Shown here: piece by piece, positions 1 through 9,605 of the stretch | How the letters are laid out: each line of letters starts with the position of its first letter | Position numbering within the stretch: position 1 is the first letter of the stretch | Origin: Desulfuromonas acetexigens | GTDB lineage: Bacteria > Desulfobacterota > Desulfuromonadia > Desulfuromonadales > Trichloromonadaceae | Direction: 5' to 3' | Assembly (NCBI RefSeq): GCF_900111775.1 | Contig: NZ_FOJJ01000038.1 | Coordinates: 162,047-226,046 of the forward strand | DNA: 64,000 nt | Program-made: the position numbers and the translations under genes | The notes under the pieces: model-generated | Told to the model about the DNA's origin: nothing | Databases searched by the model: none | What the model saw: the letters and a program-made list of their open reading frames with translations, nothing else

Positions 1-27
1 AGTCTTCAGCCTTACCAACAGGTCCCC

Positions 28-627
28 ATGATCGCCCTGCTCACCGGAAAACTCGCTTATAAATCGATCGACCACCTGATTATCGACGTCGGCGGCGTCG
101 GCTACCGGGTGAAGATCCCCCTGTCGAGTTTCTACGTCCTCCCCGAAGCCGGTGAGGTGCGACTGCACATCTTCACCTACGTCAAGGAAGACGCCATCCA
201 TCTCTACGGCTTTCTCACCGCCGAAGAGAAGGAACTCTTCATCCTCCTTCTCTCGGTTTCGGGGGTGGGACCGAAGCTGGCGGTGAACATCCTCTCCAAC
301 ATCCCCGCCGCCGATCTGCGTGCGGCCCTGAGCCAGGGGAACGACAAGCGCCTGGCGGCAATCCCCGGCATCGGCAAGAAGACCGCCGACCGCTTGATTC
401 TGGAACTGCGGGAAAAGGTCGGCAAGCTTGCGGCCGCAGCCGGCACTGCCTATCCGAGCGCCCCGCCGACGCGGGCGACAGACACCCTGGACGATACCCT
501 GTCGGCCCTGATCAACCTGGGCTACAAGGAAGCGCAGGCGAGAAAGGCCCTGGAAGCGCTGGAGTTGGCCCCCGACACCCCGGTCGAAGAAGTCCTCAAG
601 GGCGCCCTGAAAATTCTCCTCAAATGA
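28..627 (+). CDS. ruvA: Holliday junction branch migration protein RuvA
   Basis: RuvA tetramers bind the four-way Holliday junction and load the RuvB motor during recombinational repair in the cytoplasm. The 199-aa product has the usual length. It shows an N-terminal OB-fold (about 1-62), a helix-hairpin-helix region with VSGVGPKLA and IPGIGKKTA motifs (about 70-130), and a C-terminal RuvB-contacting three-helix domain after a Pro/Ala linker (about 150-199). ruvB follows after 14 bases, the standard ruvAB arrangement; ruvC would be expected just left of the window. Identification is secure from motifs and context. Confidence 0.97.
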   Translation: MIALLTGKLAYKSIDHLIIDVGGVGYRVKIPLSSFYVLPEAGEVRLHIFTYVKEDAIHLYGFLTAEEKELFILLLSVSGVGPKLAVNILSNIPAADLRAALSQGNDKRLAAIPGIGKKTADRLILELREKVGKLAAAAGTAYPSAPPTRATDTLDDTLSALINLGYKEAQARKALEALELAPDTPVEEVLKGALKILLK

Positions 628-641
628 TGTGAAAGCGGCCC

Positions 642-1679
<1,038 letters not shown>

Positions 1680-1733
1680 GCGACGACCGGACGACATCCA
1701 CGGGAGGGGGATCATCATCACGGCAAGGCGCCC

Positions 1734-3059
1734 ATGCACGGACATTCCTTCACCCTGGTCAAAAAAGTCGCTGCCGGCTACCTGCTGCTGGTCCTCTTCT
1801 GTCTGGTTGCCATCGGTTACGCCCTGACCGGCCTGCACCGGCAAACCAAGCACTCGCAAGCGCTGGTCGACATCGAGTTCAAGGCCTCGACCCTCTTGCG
1901 TTCCCTGCGCCAGAACCTGCTGACTCAGGAACGCCTTTTTCGCCAGGCGCTGGTGCTTCGCGATGAAGAATTGGGGCTCCTTTTTCTGGCGCGCAACGAA
2001 GAGTTCGGCGAACAATGGCAACAGCTTGCGGCCATTCCGGGAAATGCTTTTGTCGATCTGCAGCAAGCGGTAGCGCTCTATCGGGCAGCGCAAGCCCCCT
2101 GCCGGGAACTGCTGCAAAAAGCGCGTTGGGATGAAACCGGAAGCTGCACCGAAGAACTGGGGCAGGCCCGGGACAACCTTCTTGGCACCCTCGACCGGAA
2201 TATCGCTGACAGCGAAGGGGCTATCGATCGCCAACTGGCGGAACTGACCGCGCAGAGTCGTCGCGCCTACCGCATTACCGCCCTCTTGGCCTTGCTCGGC
2301 ATCGGCCTGTCGGCCCCGGTGGTCGCCACGGTGGTGATCGGTATTCATCGTTCGGTGAGGGAGTTGCTGGAAGCCACCCGGCAGATCGCCGAAGGCCGTT
2401 TCGATCCAAGCATTCCCCTCGACCGCCGCGACGAATTCGGCCAACTGGCCCGGGAATTCGCCCGCATGGGAGAAAAACTCCGGGAACTCAAAGAGAGCTC
2501 TCTCGACGCCAACCCCCTCACCCGCCTGCCGGGGAATCTGGCGCTGGAACGGGAACTGACGGCACGCATCGAGAGTGGCGAGCCCTTCTCCCAACTCTAT
2601 TTCGATCTCGACCATTTCAAGGTTTACAACGACCGTTACGGCTACCAGGCGGGGAGCGAGATCATTGCCCGGGTCGGCACCCTGATCCGGGAAACACTGG
2701 AGAGCCTGGGCGGAACCGACGACCTGCTTGGCCACATCGGCGGGGACGACTATGTGGTGCTGACCGTGCCGGAACGGGCGGAGGCGATCGCCCAGCAGGT
2801 CATCCGCGACTTCGACCGCATGATTCCGAGTTGCTATTCGGCCGAGGATGTCGCCGCCGGCGCCTTTACCGGCGTCGATCGTTATGGCGTGGAACGGGTC
2901 TTTCCGCTGCTGACCATCTCCATCGCCATCATCGACTCGCAAAATCTCGAAACGTCCTCGGCCGCCGCCATCGGCCGGGAAAGCGCCCGCATGAAGGAGC
3001 ACCTGAAGTCCCTTCCGGGCAGCAACTATCTCCGCAACCGCCGCCATCGCCTAGGCTGA
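1734..3059 (+). CDS. Membrane HAMP-GGDEF protein, non-canonical GGDDY
   Basis: A 441-aa predicted inner-membrane signalling protein. There is a transmembrane helix at about 12-30, a periplasmic helical region, a second transmembrane helix at about 183-205, a HAMP linker to about 258, and a GGDEF-family domain (about 265-430) with recognisable PLTRLPG and YFDLDHFKVYND segments. The active-site loop at residues 336-340 reads GGDDY instead of GGDEF/GGEEF, and no RxxD inhibitory site precedes it. It may therefore be a weak or inactive diguanylate cyclase acting as a c-di-GMP/GTP-binding regulator, though some GGDD variants could be active. It lies between ruvB and a gene of unknown function, and no cognate partner is evident. 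Confidence 0.85.
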   Translation: MHGHSFTLVKKVAAGYLLLVLFCLVAIGYALTGLHRQTKHSQALVDIEFKASTLLRSLRQNLLTQERLFRQALVLRDEELGLLFLARNEEFGEQWQQLAAIPGNAFVDLQQAVALYRAAQAPCRELLQKARWDETGSCTEELGQARDNLLGTLDRNIADSEGAIDRQLAELTAQSRRAYRITALLALLGIGLSAPVVATVVIGIHRSVRELLEATRQIAEGRFDPSIPLDRRDEFGQLAREFARMGEKLRELKESSLDANPLTRLPGNLALERELTARIESGEPFSQLYFDLDHFKVYNDRYGYQAGSEIIARVGTLIRETLESLGGTDDLLGHIGGDDYVVLTVPERAEAIAQQVIRDFDRMIPSCYSAEDVAAGAFTGVDRYGVERVFPLLTISIAIIDSQNLETSSAAAIGRESARMKEHLKSLPGSNYLRNRRHRLG

Positions 3060-3117
3060 ACCCGGCCTTTTAAGCGGCTGACTCCCACGCCCTTGCGGGC
3101 ACCATCGCGACTCCCCT

Positions 3118-5451
3118 ATGAATCAGGAACATCTCCAGCGTTTCGCCGAACAACTGGCGCACTGGGCCGGACAGGCCCTGGCGGAAGGCCGTTTTCCCTT
3201 CCGCCGCGTCGATCTCCATCCGCCCCTGCTGACCGAGGCTGGAGAAGAATCCCCCGCCCTGGTCTTGTGGATCAACCGGGAAAGCCACATGGCCGGCGGC
3301 CTGCTTCTGATTCCGCAAGGGTTGCCGGCAGAGGTGACCGAGAGCGGTCGCCGCTGCGCCGCCGCGCTCGGCTTGCGCCACTTCGCCGTCTGGGCCCCCC
3401 ATGAGTTGAGTATTTGGGAAATCCGCGCCGACAGCCTTGTCCGTCATCGGGACATTCCCCTTTCCGGGGATCATCCCGGCGCCTTCCAGCAGGCCTTGTG
3501 GCAATTGCTGGAGGCGCTCAAACCCCTGTCGGTAATGGGCGCCGTTCCCGCCGCAGACCTGGATGGGAGTTATCTCGCCAACCTCTGGCGCGCCGCGCCA
3601 AGGGACAGCCGGGACGCCCTGGAAGAAGGCTTCCGCACCCTCAGGGCGACCCAGCGGGAAGTCGGCGAAGATCCCCGGGAACGGGCCTGCGACAAAGGGG
3701 TCTTGACCCTGCTCAGACTTCTGGCTCTGGCCGCCTGCGACCGGCTGCCCAACGGCGGCCCGCCAGAAGGGCTGGAAACCGCCCTGAGCGAAACCCTGAG
3801 CGAGCTTCCCGAGGGGCTGCGGGAGTCGCTGGCTCCGGCTCCTTGGGAGATGCCCCTGCCCTTCCCGGTAGCGGTGCGCTTTCACCACCTGGCCCGCCGT
3901 TTGGGGCAACTGGATGTGGGGCGCGATCGCGAACGACTGATCCGGGCCCTGGATCTTTTCGCCGCCGGGGAAGATCTCGGCGCCGGGACCGACGACGCCC
4001 CGCTGCCCGACTGGGATGAACCGGTTTTGCTGCTGCATCCGCCTCTGAGTACGGCAAAAGAGGGCCGGCGGGCACTCATGGAGGTCGGACGCGCGCCCCT
4101 GCTCGCCCTGCTCGCCCTGCGCCGGGAGCTGACCGGTCTGCCGCCGGCGCTGCGCCAGAGCGAGGATATTTTCTCTCTGGCGCCGGCCGTTGCGCCGCGC
4201 CTGATCCGGGGCAGACTTGACGAGCGGCGTATTCCCGATCGCGAGGAGCGCGCCATACTGACCACCCGCCTGCGTTCTTCCTGGCCTACCCGCCGCTTTC
4301 GTCTCGACGCCAAGGCTCCGCGCTGGCACTGGGAGTTTCTGCACCTGCTCGGCCTTGCCGCCGAAGAGGGGCACATCATCCTCGACACGCCGAGGGGCTG
4401 GCTGAACGCTCCGGCGGGCGCAGCCTTGGTGGAACTGCTGCGGGAAGAATTCACCCTGGTCGAAGTGACGCTGACCGGCGCCGGGGGACTGCACCTGGAA
4501 TTGGTGAAGGCGCGCCGACCGGAGCAGGGGACGCGCTTTCTCCGGACGGCCGGGGAACGCACCCTCCCTTGGCGTGAGCTGGTCGCGGGGCACCGCGCCC
4601 TCCTGACCCTGGCCCTGACCCTCGACGATGGCCTCTTCGCCCTGCTGGAAAGCGGGCGGCTCGCCATTCCCACCCCCGATGACTGGCCGGCCGATCGAGG
4701 GACGGAAGTCTTTCTCTTCAGCCGTTCGACCCTCGGCCGCCATCTCTGGTCCATCGTCGCCGGCGACCGCCCCCTGCCGGAGGTCGGCACCCTGTGCGAA
4801 TGCGCCCGGCGTTTCGGCCTGCCCCTGCCGGGGCGGGAGGTGCTCGATCAGCTGCGTCTGCTCGACTGGCACCGCGGGCGGCCGTTGCCCGCGACCGAGC
4901 TGCTCGATCAGGCCGTCGAGCGCTGGCTCGGCTCGACCCGGCCCGCATCCGAGACCGGCGATGTGCCTCCGGCGTCCCCCGCCCCGCCCCGCCCGACGCC
5001 CCCTTCGGCCGCGCTTTTGGCGCGGATCGTCGCCCGGGTCTTTGTCGACGGCATCCCGCGTTTTCCCGAGCATTATCTCTACGACCATTACCGGCCGGAA
5101 CTCGTCGATTATCGGATGACCCCGCCGTTGGCCCTGCGGGAAGAGTTTTTCGGCCGCTTTACCCTGGTCGACGGCGACGACAAAACCCTGATCGTCGACG
5201 GCGAGGAGACCGCGCAGGCGCTGCTGCTGGCGGCGGCGGGCGGCCGCCGGGAGGTCGCCCTGCCCCGCGAGCGGGCGTTGACGGAAGCGATCCTTGCCCG
5301 CTACCGGGCCGACCTGCGCGCGCTCCGTGGGAAGTTGATCCAAGCCTGCCATGCCGCCATCCCGCAGGCCGCGACGGCGGATCGTATGGTCGAGAAACTG
5401 TGGCGGGATCAAAACCTGCCCCCGGCGTCCTTCCTGGGCGAGGCCGATTGA
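3118..5451 (+). CDS. Large uncharacterised protein (777 aa)
   Basis: No family is recognised. The protein is soluble by inspection, with no signal peptide and no long hydrophobic segment, and is rich in Leu, Arg, Ala and Pro. A low-complexity Pro/Ala linker (about 620-640) separates a long N-terminal part from a C-terminal segment of about 135 residues beginning near ARIVARVFVDGIP. The N-terminal 110 residues have an alternating beta/alpha look (ALVLWINRES, FAVWAPHELSIWEI) that might be a degenerate nuclease-like fold, but no catalytic set is visible. It starts 58 bases after the GGDEF gene and ends 58 bases before queH, so it may be co-transcribed. Codon use matches its neighbours and the ORF is uninterrupted, so it is a real gene. 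Confidence 0.8.
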   Translation: MNQEHLQRFAEQLAHWAGQALAEGRFPFRRVDLHPPLLTEAGEESPALVLWINRESHMAGGLLLIPQGLPAEVTESGRRCAAALGLRHFAVWAPHELSIWEIRADSLVRHRDIPLSGDHPGAFQQALWQLLEALKPLSVMGAVPAADLDGSYLANLWRAAPRDSRDALEEGFRTLRATQREVGEDPRERACDKGVLTLLRLLALAACDRLPNGGPPEGLETALSETLSELPEGLRESLAPAPWEMPLPFPVAVRFHHLARRLGQLDVGRDRERLIRALDLFAAGEDLGAGTDDAPLPDWDEPVLLLHPPLSTAKEGRRALMEVGRAPLLALLALRRELTGLPPALRQSEDIFSLAPAVAPRLIRGRLDERRIPDREERAILTTRLRSSWPTRRFRLDAKAPRWHWEFLHLLGLAAEEGHIILDTPRGWLNAPAGAALVELLREEFTLVEVTLTGAGGLHLELVKARRPEQGTRFLRTAGERTLPWRELVAGHRALLTLALTLDDGLFALLESGRLAIPTPDDWPADRGTEVFLFSRSTLGRHLWSIVAGDRPLPEVGTLCECARRFGLPLPGREVLDQLRLLDWHRGRPLPATELLDQAVERWLGSTRPASETGDVPPASPAPPRPTPPSAALLARIVARVFVDGIPRFPEHYLYDHYRPELVDYRMTPPLALREEFFGRFTLVDGDDKTLIVDGEETAQALLLAAAGGRREVALPRERALTEAILARYRADLRALRGKLIQACHAAIPQAATADRMVEKLWRDQNLPPASFLGEAD

Positions 5452-5509
5452 CAAAGGACCGACAAGGGACGAAAATGGGCTTTCTCATCAACCCAGGAAT
5501 CGAGCTGTC

Positions 5510-6049
5510 ATGAACATTTTGCTGCACACCTGCTGCGCCAACTGCGCCATCTATCCCGTCGATCGCCTGCGTGACGCCGGCCATGCGGTGACCGGTTATT
5601 TTTATAATCCGAATATCCATCCCTACCTGGAATTCCGCCGCCGCCTCGATACCCTCAAGGAGTACGCCGAGTTGCGTGACTTACCGGTTGTTTATCGGGA
5701 AGACTATCAGCTCGCCGAATTTCTCGGCGCGGTCGCCGCCGACCCCGCCAATCGCTGCGGCTACTGCTATCAAGTGCGGCTCGCCGAAACGGCAAAGGTC
5801 GCGGCGGAGCAAGGGTTTGACGGCTTCACCTCGACCCTGCTCTACTCCCGCTTCCAGAAACACGAGGAGATCCGCCTCGCCGGAGAGGATCTCGCCCGCC
5901 GTTACGGCCTGACCTTCATCTATGAGGATTTCCGCAAGGGCTGGAACCTCGGTGTCGCCGAATCGAAACGCCTCGGTCTCTACCGCCAGCAATATTGCGG
6001 TTGTATCTATTCGGAATACGACCGTTACGCGCCGCGCCCAGGGAAGTGA
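5510..6049 (+). CDS. queH: Epoxyqueuosine reductase QueH
   Basis: QueH reduces epoxyqueuosine to queuosine in tRNA (the last step of Q modification) and is the non-cobalamin alternative to QueG. The 179-aa product begins MNILLHTCCANCA, and this internal ATG is chosen because the N-terminal CC pair is a family hallmark. Further conserved cysteines lie in CGYCYQVRL and CGCIYS, which with the N-terminal CC bind the Fe-S cluster and adjacent iron. The ORF is open further upstream (to 5351), but that extension overlaps the preceding gene and is unlike the family. Confidence 0.95.
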   Translation: MNILLHTCCANCAIYPVDRLRDAGHAVTGYFYNPNIHPYLEFRRRLDTLKEYAELRDLPVVYREDYQLAEFLGAVAADPANRCGYCYQVRLAETAKVAAEQGFDGFTSTLLYSRFQKHEEIRLAGEDLARRYGLTFIYEDFRKGWNLGVAESKRLGLYRQQYCGCIYSEYDRYAPRPGK

Positions 6050-6052
6050 CCG

Positions 6053-6262
6053 ATGCCGCCGGGCCGTCTGCTCATCATCCTCGGGGTCGTCCTCATCCTG
6101 GCCGGCCTGCTCCTGACCTATGGCGGACGCATCCCCTGGCTCGGCAAATTGCCGGGGGATATCCGCATCGAGCGGGAAAACTTCTCCTTCTATTTCCCCC
6201 TGGCCACCAGCCTGCTGGTCTCCCTCCTCCTCTCCCTGCTCTTCTGGCTCTTCCGCCGCTGA
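6053..6262 (+). CDS. DUF2905 small membrane protein
   Basis: A 69-aa protein with two predicted transmembrane helices (about 5-24 and 48-67) around a short loop containing GRIPWLGKLPGDIRIERENF, the signature of the DUF2905 family found widely in Geobacter and other bacteria. Its function is unknown. It starts 3 bases after queH and is probably translationally coupled to it. Confidence 0.9.
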   Translation: MPPGRLLIILGVVLILAGLLLTYGGRIPWLGKLPGDIRIERENFSFYFPLATSLLVSLLLSLLFWLFRR

Positions 6263-6268
6263 CGCCCC

Positions 6269-6297
6269 TTGCCAAGACCCGGGGCGACTCCTATAAT
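6269..6297 (+). promoter_or_regulatory. sigma70-type promoter for patatin gene
   Basis: TTGCCA (6269-6274), a 17-base spacer and a perfect TATAAT (6292-6297) lie 42 bases before the patatin-like gene. This is a close match to the sigma70 consensus in the short gap after the DUF2905 gene. Confidence 0.7.
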
Positions 6298-6339
6298 GAC
6301 CCGACCTTTTAATCTTCTTCTCCCGGAAAGCCTCTGTCT

Positions 6340-7293
6340 ATGACCACCCCCGCGATTCCGCACAATTCGATCGGCCTGGCCCTCGGCAGCGGGGCCGCCC
6401 GGGGACTGGCGCACATCGGCGTGCTCAAGGTGCTCGAAGCCGAAGGCATTCCGATCGGCTGTATCGCCGGCACCTCCATCGGTGCCCTGATCGGCGCCCT
6501 CTACGCCGCCGGGGTGCCGCTGACGCGGATGGAAGAGGTGGCGCGCAATGTCGACTGGCAGCAGATGGCCGGACTGATCGACCCGATCATCCCCACCTCC
6601 GGGCTGATCGACGGCAAGAAAGTCGCCCACTTCATCTCCGAACTCTTGCCGGTGGAAACTTTCGAGGAGTTGCGCATGCCCCTGGCGGTGCTCGCCACCG
6701 ACGTCGAAAGCGGCGAACTGCTGGTCATCCGCCGCGGCCTGCTGCGGGAAGCGCTGCGGGCGGCGATCTCCTTCCCCGGCATCTTCACGCCGGTACACTT
6801 CGCCGGACGTTTTCTTGTCGACGGCGGCCTGTGCAATCCGGTCCCCGTGGATGTCGCCCGCGACCTCGGGGCAACGCGGGTGATCGGCGTCTGCGCCATC
6901 CCCGAAGTGGAGAAACGCCCCCAGGAGGCTTTTCTCCCCAATCCCCGCCGGGATCAGCCGCGCAAAAATCCTCTCTTCGATTTTTTCGATTCATCGATGG
7001 TCGAGAGGCTGCTGCGCGATCTCTGGCCCCTGGGCGAAAGCGACGAACCCCGCCATCTGGAAAAGGGCCGTAAGCCGCCGGGGCTGCTGCGCATCTTCGC
7101 CCAGTGCATCGCCATCATGGAGAACGAAATCAACAGCCTGCGCCTGGCCCGGGATGGGGCGGACGTGTTGCTGCGCCCGGAACTCAACGGCGTTACCCTG
7201 CTCGAATTCAACAAGGCCGATGAGATCATCCACGCCGGCGAAGAGGCTGCGCGCGCCGAGCTCGCCGCCATCCGTGCCCTGACCGGCCATTGA
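6340..7293 (+). CDS. Patatin-like phospholipase (RssA/NTE type)
   Basis: A 317-aa serine hydrolase of the patatin family. The oxyanion-hole glycine-rich stretch GSGAARG is at about 16-22, the nucleophile Ser46 sits in GTSIG, and the Asp of the dyad is D161 in VDGG. Such enzymes cleave acyl esters of phospholipids or lysophospholipids; the natural substrate here cannot be told. No signal peptide is seen, so it is probably cytoplasmic or peripheral. The C-terminal 120 residues are variable. It has its own good promoter and precedes the phasin-like gene. Confidence 0.92.
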   Translation: MTTPAIPHNSIGLALGSGAARGLAHIGVLKVLEAEGIPIGCIAGTSIGALIGALYAAGVPLTRMEEVARNVDWQQMAGLIDPIIPTSGLIDGKKVAHFISELLPVETFEELRMPLAVLATDVESGELLVIRRGLLREALRAAISFPGIFTPVHFAGRFLVDGGLCNPVPVDVARDLGATRVIGVCAIPEVEKRPQEAFLPNPRRDQPRKNPLFDFFDSSMVERLLRDLWPLGESDEPRHLEKGRKPPGLLRIFAQCIAIMENEINSLRLARDGADVLLRPELNGVTLLEFNKADEIIHAGEEAARAELAAIRALTGH

Positions 7294-7398
7294 AACCTTT
7301 GAAATTTATGTTATTTTTAGGCCAGCATAAAACCTGAAGAGCGGCGCCTCGCGCTGCTGAAACGGAACCGTCCCCCCTCATTCACCAAGGAGAATGCC

Positions 7399-7704
7399 AT
7401 GTTTGAACTGATCGAAAAAACCCTGCTGGCCGGCATGGGCGCCGTCTCTCTCAGCCAGAAAAAGGGCGAGGAACTGATTCAGGACCTCAAACAGCGCTTC
7501 AACGTCACCGAGGAAGAGGGCAAAGCCCTGCTCGACAAGTTGCAAGGCGCGGCCAAGGATACCCAGAAGAAGCTGGAGGAAATGGCGTTACAGGAAGTGA
7601 AAAAAGCCTGTGAGCGGATCGGGGTGGCCACCGGCGAGGAGCACGCCGCGCTCAAGCAGCGCGTCAAGGATCTGGAAGAAAAACTCCGGGCTCAAGGGGA
7701 ATAA
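7399..7704 (+). CDS. Phasin-like coiled-coil protein
   Basis: A 101-aa, highly charged, almost entirely helical protein with an N-terminal MFELIEKTLLAGMGAVSLSQKK and a C-terminal coiled coil (EEHAALKQRVKDLEEKLRAQ). This pattern matches the small phasin / PHA-synthesis-regulator family often placed next to ubiB-like genes in Desulfuromonadia. A strong ribosome-binding site (AAGGAG) precedes the ATG. Whether the host makes polyhydroxyalkanoate is not shown here, so a general helical scaffold role is also possible. It ends 9 bases before the UbiB-like gene. Confidence 0.8.
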   Translation: MFELIEKTLLAGMGAVSLSQKKGEELIQDLKQRFNVTEEEGKALLDKLQGAAKDTQKKLEEMALQEVKKACERIGVATGEEHAALKQRVKDLEEKLRAQGE

Positions 7705-7713
7705 TTCGCCTCC

Positions 7714-9405
7714 ATGCTCTCCTTTCTGCGGCTCAACCGCAATATCCGAACCATCCGCCGTTATCGCAACGTGCTTGGTATCCTCATCAAGTACGGCTTC
7801 GGGCATATTGTCGAAGAGCTTAACCTCAACTACTATCTCGAACTGGGCCGGCGCATCGTCACCTTGGGGACGGCCCCCAAAGAGATCGAGCGACTCAGCC
7901 AGCCGGAGCGGTTGCGGCTGGCCATGGTCGAGCTCGGCCCAACCTTCATCAAACTCGGCCAGATCCTCTCGACTCGCCCCGATATCATCCCCAAGGAATA
8001 TGCCGACGAATTCGGCAAGCTGCAGGACAAGGTTCCCTCCCTCCCCTATGAGGAAATCGAGGCCTACATTCGCGAGGAGCTCGGCGCGCCTGCGGATGAG
8101 CTTTTCAGCGAACTCTCCCCCATTCCCCTGGCCGCCGCCTCCATCGCCCAGGTGCACCGAGGGCGGCTGAAGAACGGCGACGAGGTCGTCATCAAGGTAC
8201 GTCGTCCCGGGATCAAGCAGGTCATCGAGACCGATGTCGACATTTTGCTGGGTCTGGCCTATCTCATCGAAAACCACATCCCCCAGGCGGACATCTACGA
8301 TCCGGTCGGGGTGGTCAAGGAATTCCGCCGCACCATCAACCGCGAAATGGACTTCACCCGCGAAGGCCATACCATCGACCGTTTCGGCAACAATTTCGCA
8401 AACTCCGACACCGTGCACGTGCCCAAGGTACATTGGCCCCTGACCGGCGAGGGGTTACTGACCATGGAGTACATCGACGGGATCAAGGTTTCCAATATCC
8501 GGCGGCTGCAGGAAGAAGGGTACGATCTCAAGGCGATTGCCCGTAACGGCGCCGACGCCTTTCTCAAGCAGGTGCTGGTCGATGGCCTTTTTCACGGCGA
8601 CCCCCACCCCGGCAACTTTTTCATCCTGCCGGGCAACAGCATCTGCATGCTCGATTACGGTATGGTCGGGCGGCTGGACAACGAAGTCAAATACCAGCTG
8701 GTCGATCTCTTGCTGGCGATTCTGCAGCGGGATGTCGACACCGTCATCACCCTGCTCCTCTATTCTGGCGACATCGCCGAGGATATCGACAACAAGCAGC
8801 TCAAGCGCGACCTGACCGAACTGATCGACAACTACTATGAAATCCCCCTGCAGGAAATCAACGCCGGGCGCCTGCTCACCGAATTCATCGAAATTCTCAC
8901 GGTCTACCGGATCAAATTCCCCGCCGACCTGATGCTTCTCGGCAAGGCGCTGATCACCATTGAGGGGATCGGCCGACAACTCGATCCCGCTTTCAACATG
9001 ATCGACCACTTGCGCCCCTTCATGGAAAAACTGGTGCGCGACAAGGTCACCCCCAGCCATCTTTCCAAGGAAATGGTCCGAGTGGTGCAATCCTACGGCG
9101 CCCTGGCCAAGAATCTCCCCCGGGATCTCAAGGAGTTCATCAATCGCGTCAATCGCAACAAATTCAAGATCGATCTGGAGCACCGCGGCCTGGAAAAGCT
9201 CATCACCGACCTCGATAAATCGAGCAACCGCCTCTCATTCAGCATGCTCATCGCCGCCCTGATCATCGGCTCGTCGCTGATCATGCAGACCGACAAGGGC
9301 CCCATGCTCTTCGGTTTTCCCATGCTCGGCTTTCTCGGCTACTCCATCGCCGGCTTTCTCGGCCTGTGGCTGGCCATCGCCATCCTCCGCTCGGGACGCC
9401 TCTGA
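7714..9405 (+). CDS. ubiB: UbiB/ABC1 atypical kinase
   Basis: UbiB-family proteins are atypical protein-kinase-like ATPases that support quinone biosynthesis at the inner membrane. The 563-aa product has the KxGQ-type motif (FIKLGQILSTRPD), the Ala-rich loop AAASIAQVH, the ATP-lysine segment VVIKVRRPG, the catalytic-type FHGDPHPGNFF and the metal-binding LDYGM. Two C-terminal transmembrane helices lie at about 510-560. Desulfuromonadia use menaquinone, so the role is probably in menaquinone or isoprenoid lipid metabolism. It is coupled to the phasin-like gene. Confidence 0.93.
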   Translation: MLSFLRLNRNIRTIRRYRNVLGILIKYGFGHIVEELNLNYYLELGRRIVTLGTAPKEIERLSQPERLRLAMVELGPTFIKLGQILSTRPDIIPKEYADEFGKLQDKVPSLPYEEIEAYIREELGAPADELFSELSPIPLAAASIAQVHRGRLKNGDEVVIKVRRPGIKQVIETDVDILLGLAYLIENHIPQADIYDPVGVVKEFRRTINREMDFTREGHTIDRFGNNFANSDTVHVPKVHWPLTGEGLLTMEYIDGIKVSNIRRLQEEGYDLKAIARNGADAFLKQVLVDGLFHGDPHPGNFFILPGNSICMLDYGMVGRLDNEVKYQLVDLLLAILQRDVDTVITLLLYSGDIAEDIDNKQLKRDLTELIDNYYEIPLQEINAGRLLTEFIEILTVYRIKFPADLMLLGKALITIEGIGRQLDPAFNMIDHLRPFMEKLVRDKVTPSHLSKEMVRVVQSYGALAKNLPRDLKEFINRVNRNKFKIDLEHRGLEKLITDLDKSSNRLSFSMLIAALIIGSSLIMQTDKGPMLFGFPMLGFLGYSIAGFLGLWLAIAILRSGRL

Positions 9406-9540
9406 CCCCTCCCACATCCTGTGGCACTGTGGCCACAACGCCACAAGAGATCGTGTGCATCTGCAACACCTCTCCAGAGCCGACTCACCATCGATAATAT
9501 TTTCCCTATACATTTCGGCTACTTAAAAAAGTTCATCAGT

Positions 9541-9556
9541 TGGCAAGACCCTTGCA
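9541..9556 (+). promoter_or_regulatory. sigma54 (-24/-12) promoter of lpxC
   Basis: TGGCAAGACCCTTGCA matches the RpoN consensus TGGCACGRNNNTTGCA at every specified position but one, with exact GG-N10-GC spacing. Transcription would start near 9567, giving a leader of about 40 bases before the lpxC ATG at 9606. A well-placed AGGGAG ribosome-binding site follows. The downstream neighbours include an NtrX-like sigma54 activator. Confidence 0.8.
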
Positions 9557-9605
9557 TTAATAAAAATCGCAACCTGCGATTCAGTATGCCAAGGGAGATT
9601 CCCAG

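Noticed and set aside
3070..5454. Minus-strand ORF of 794 codons opposite the unknown 777-aa gene
   Set aside because: The Gln/Gly/Arg-rich composition is typical of an antisense frame in GC-rich DNA; the plus strand has the better codon pattern and fits the operon direction.
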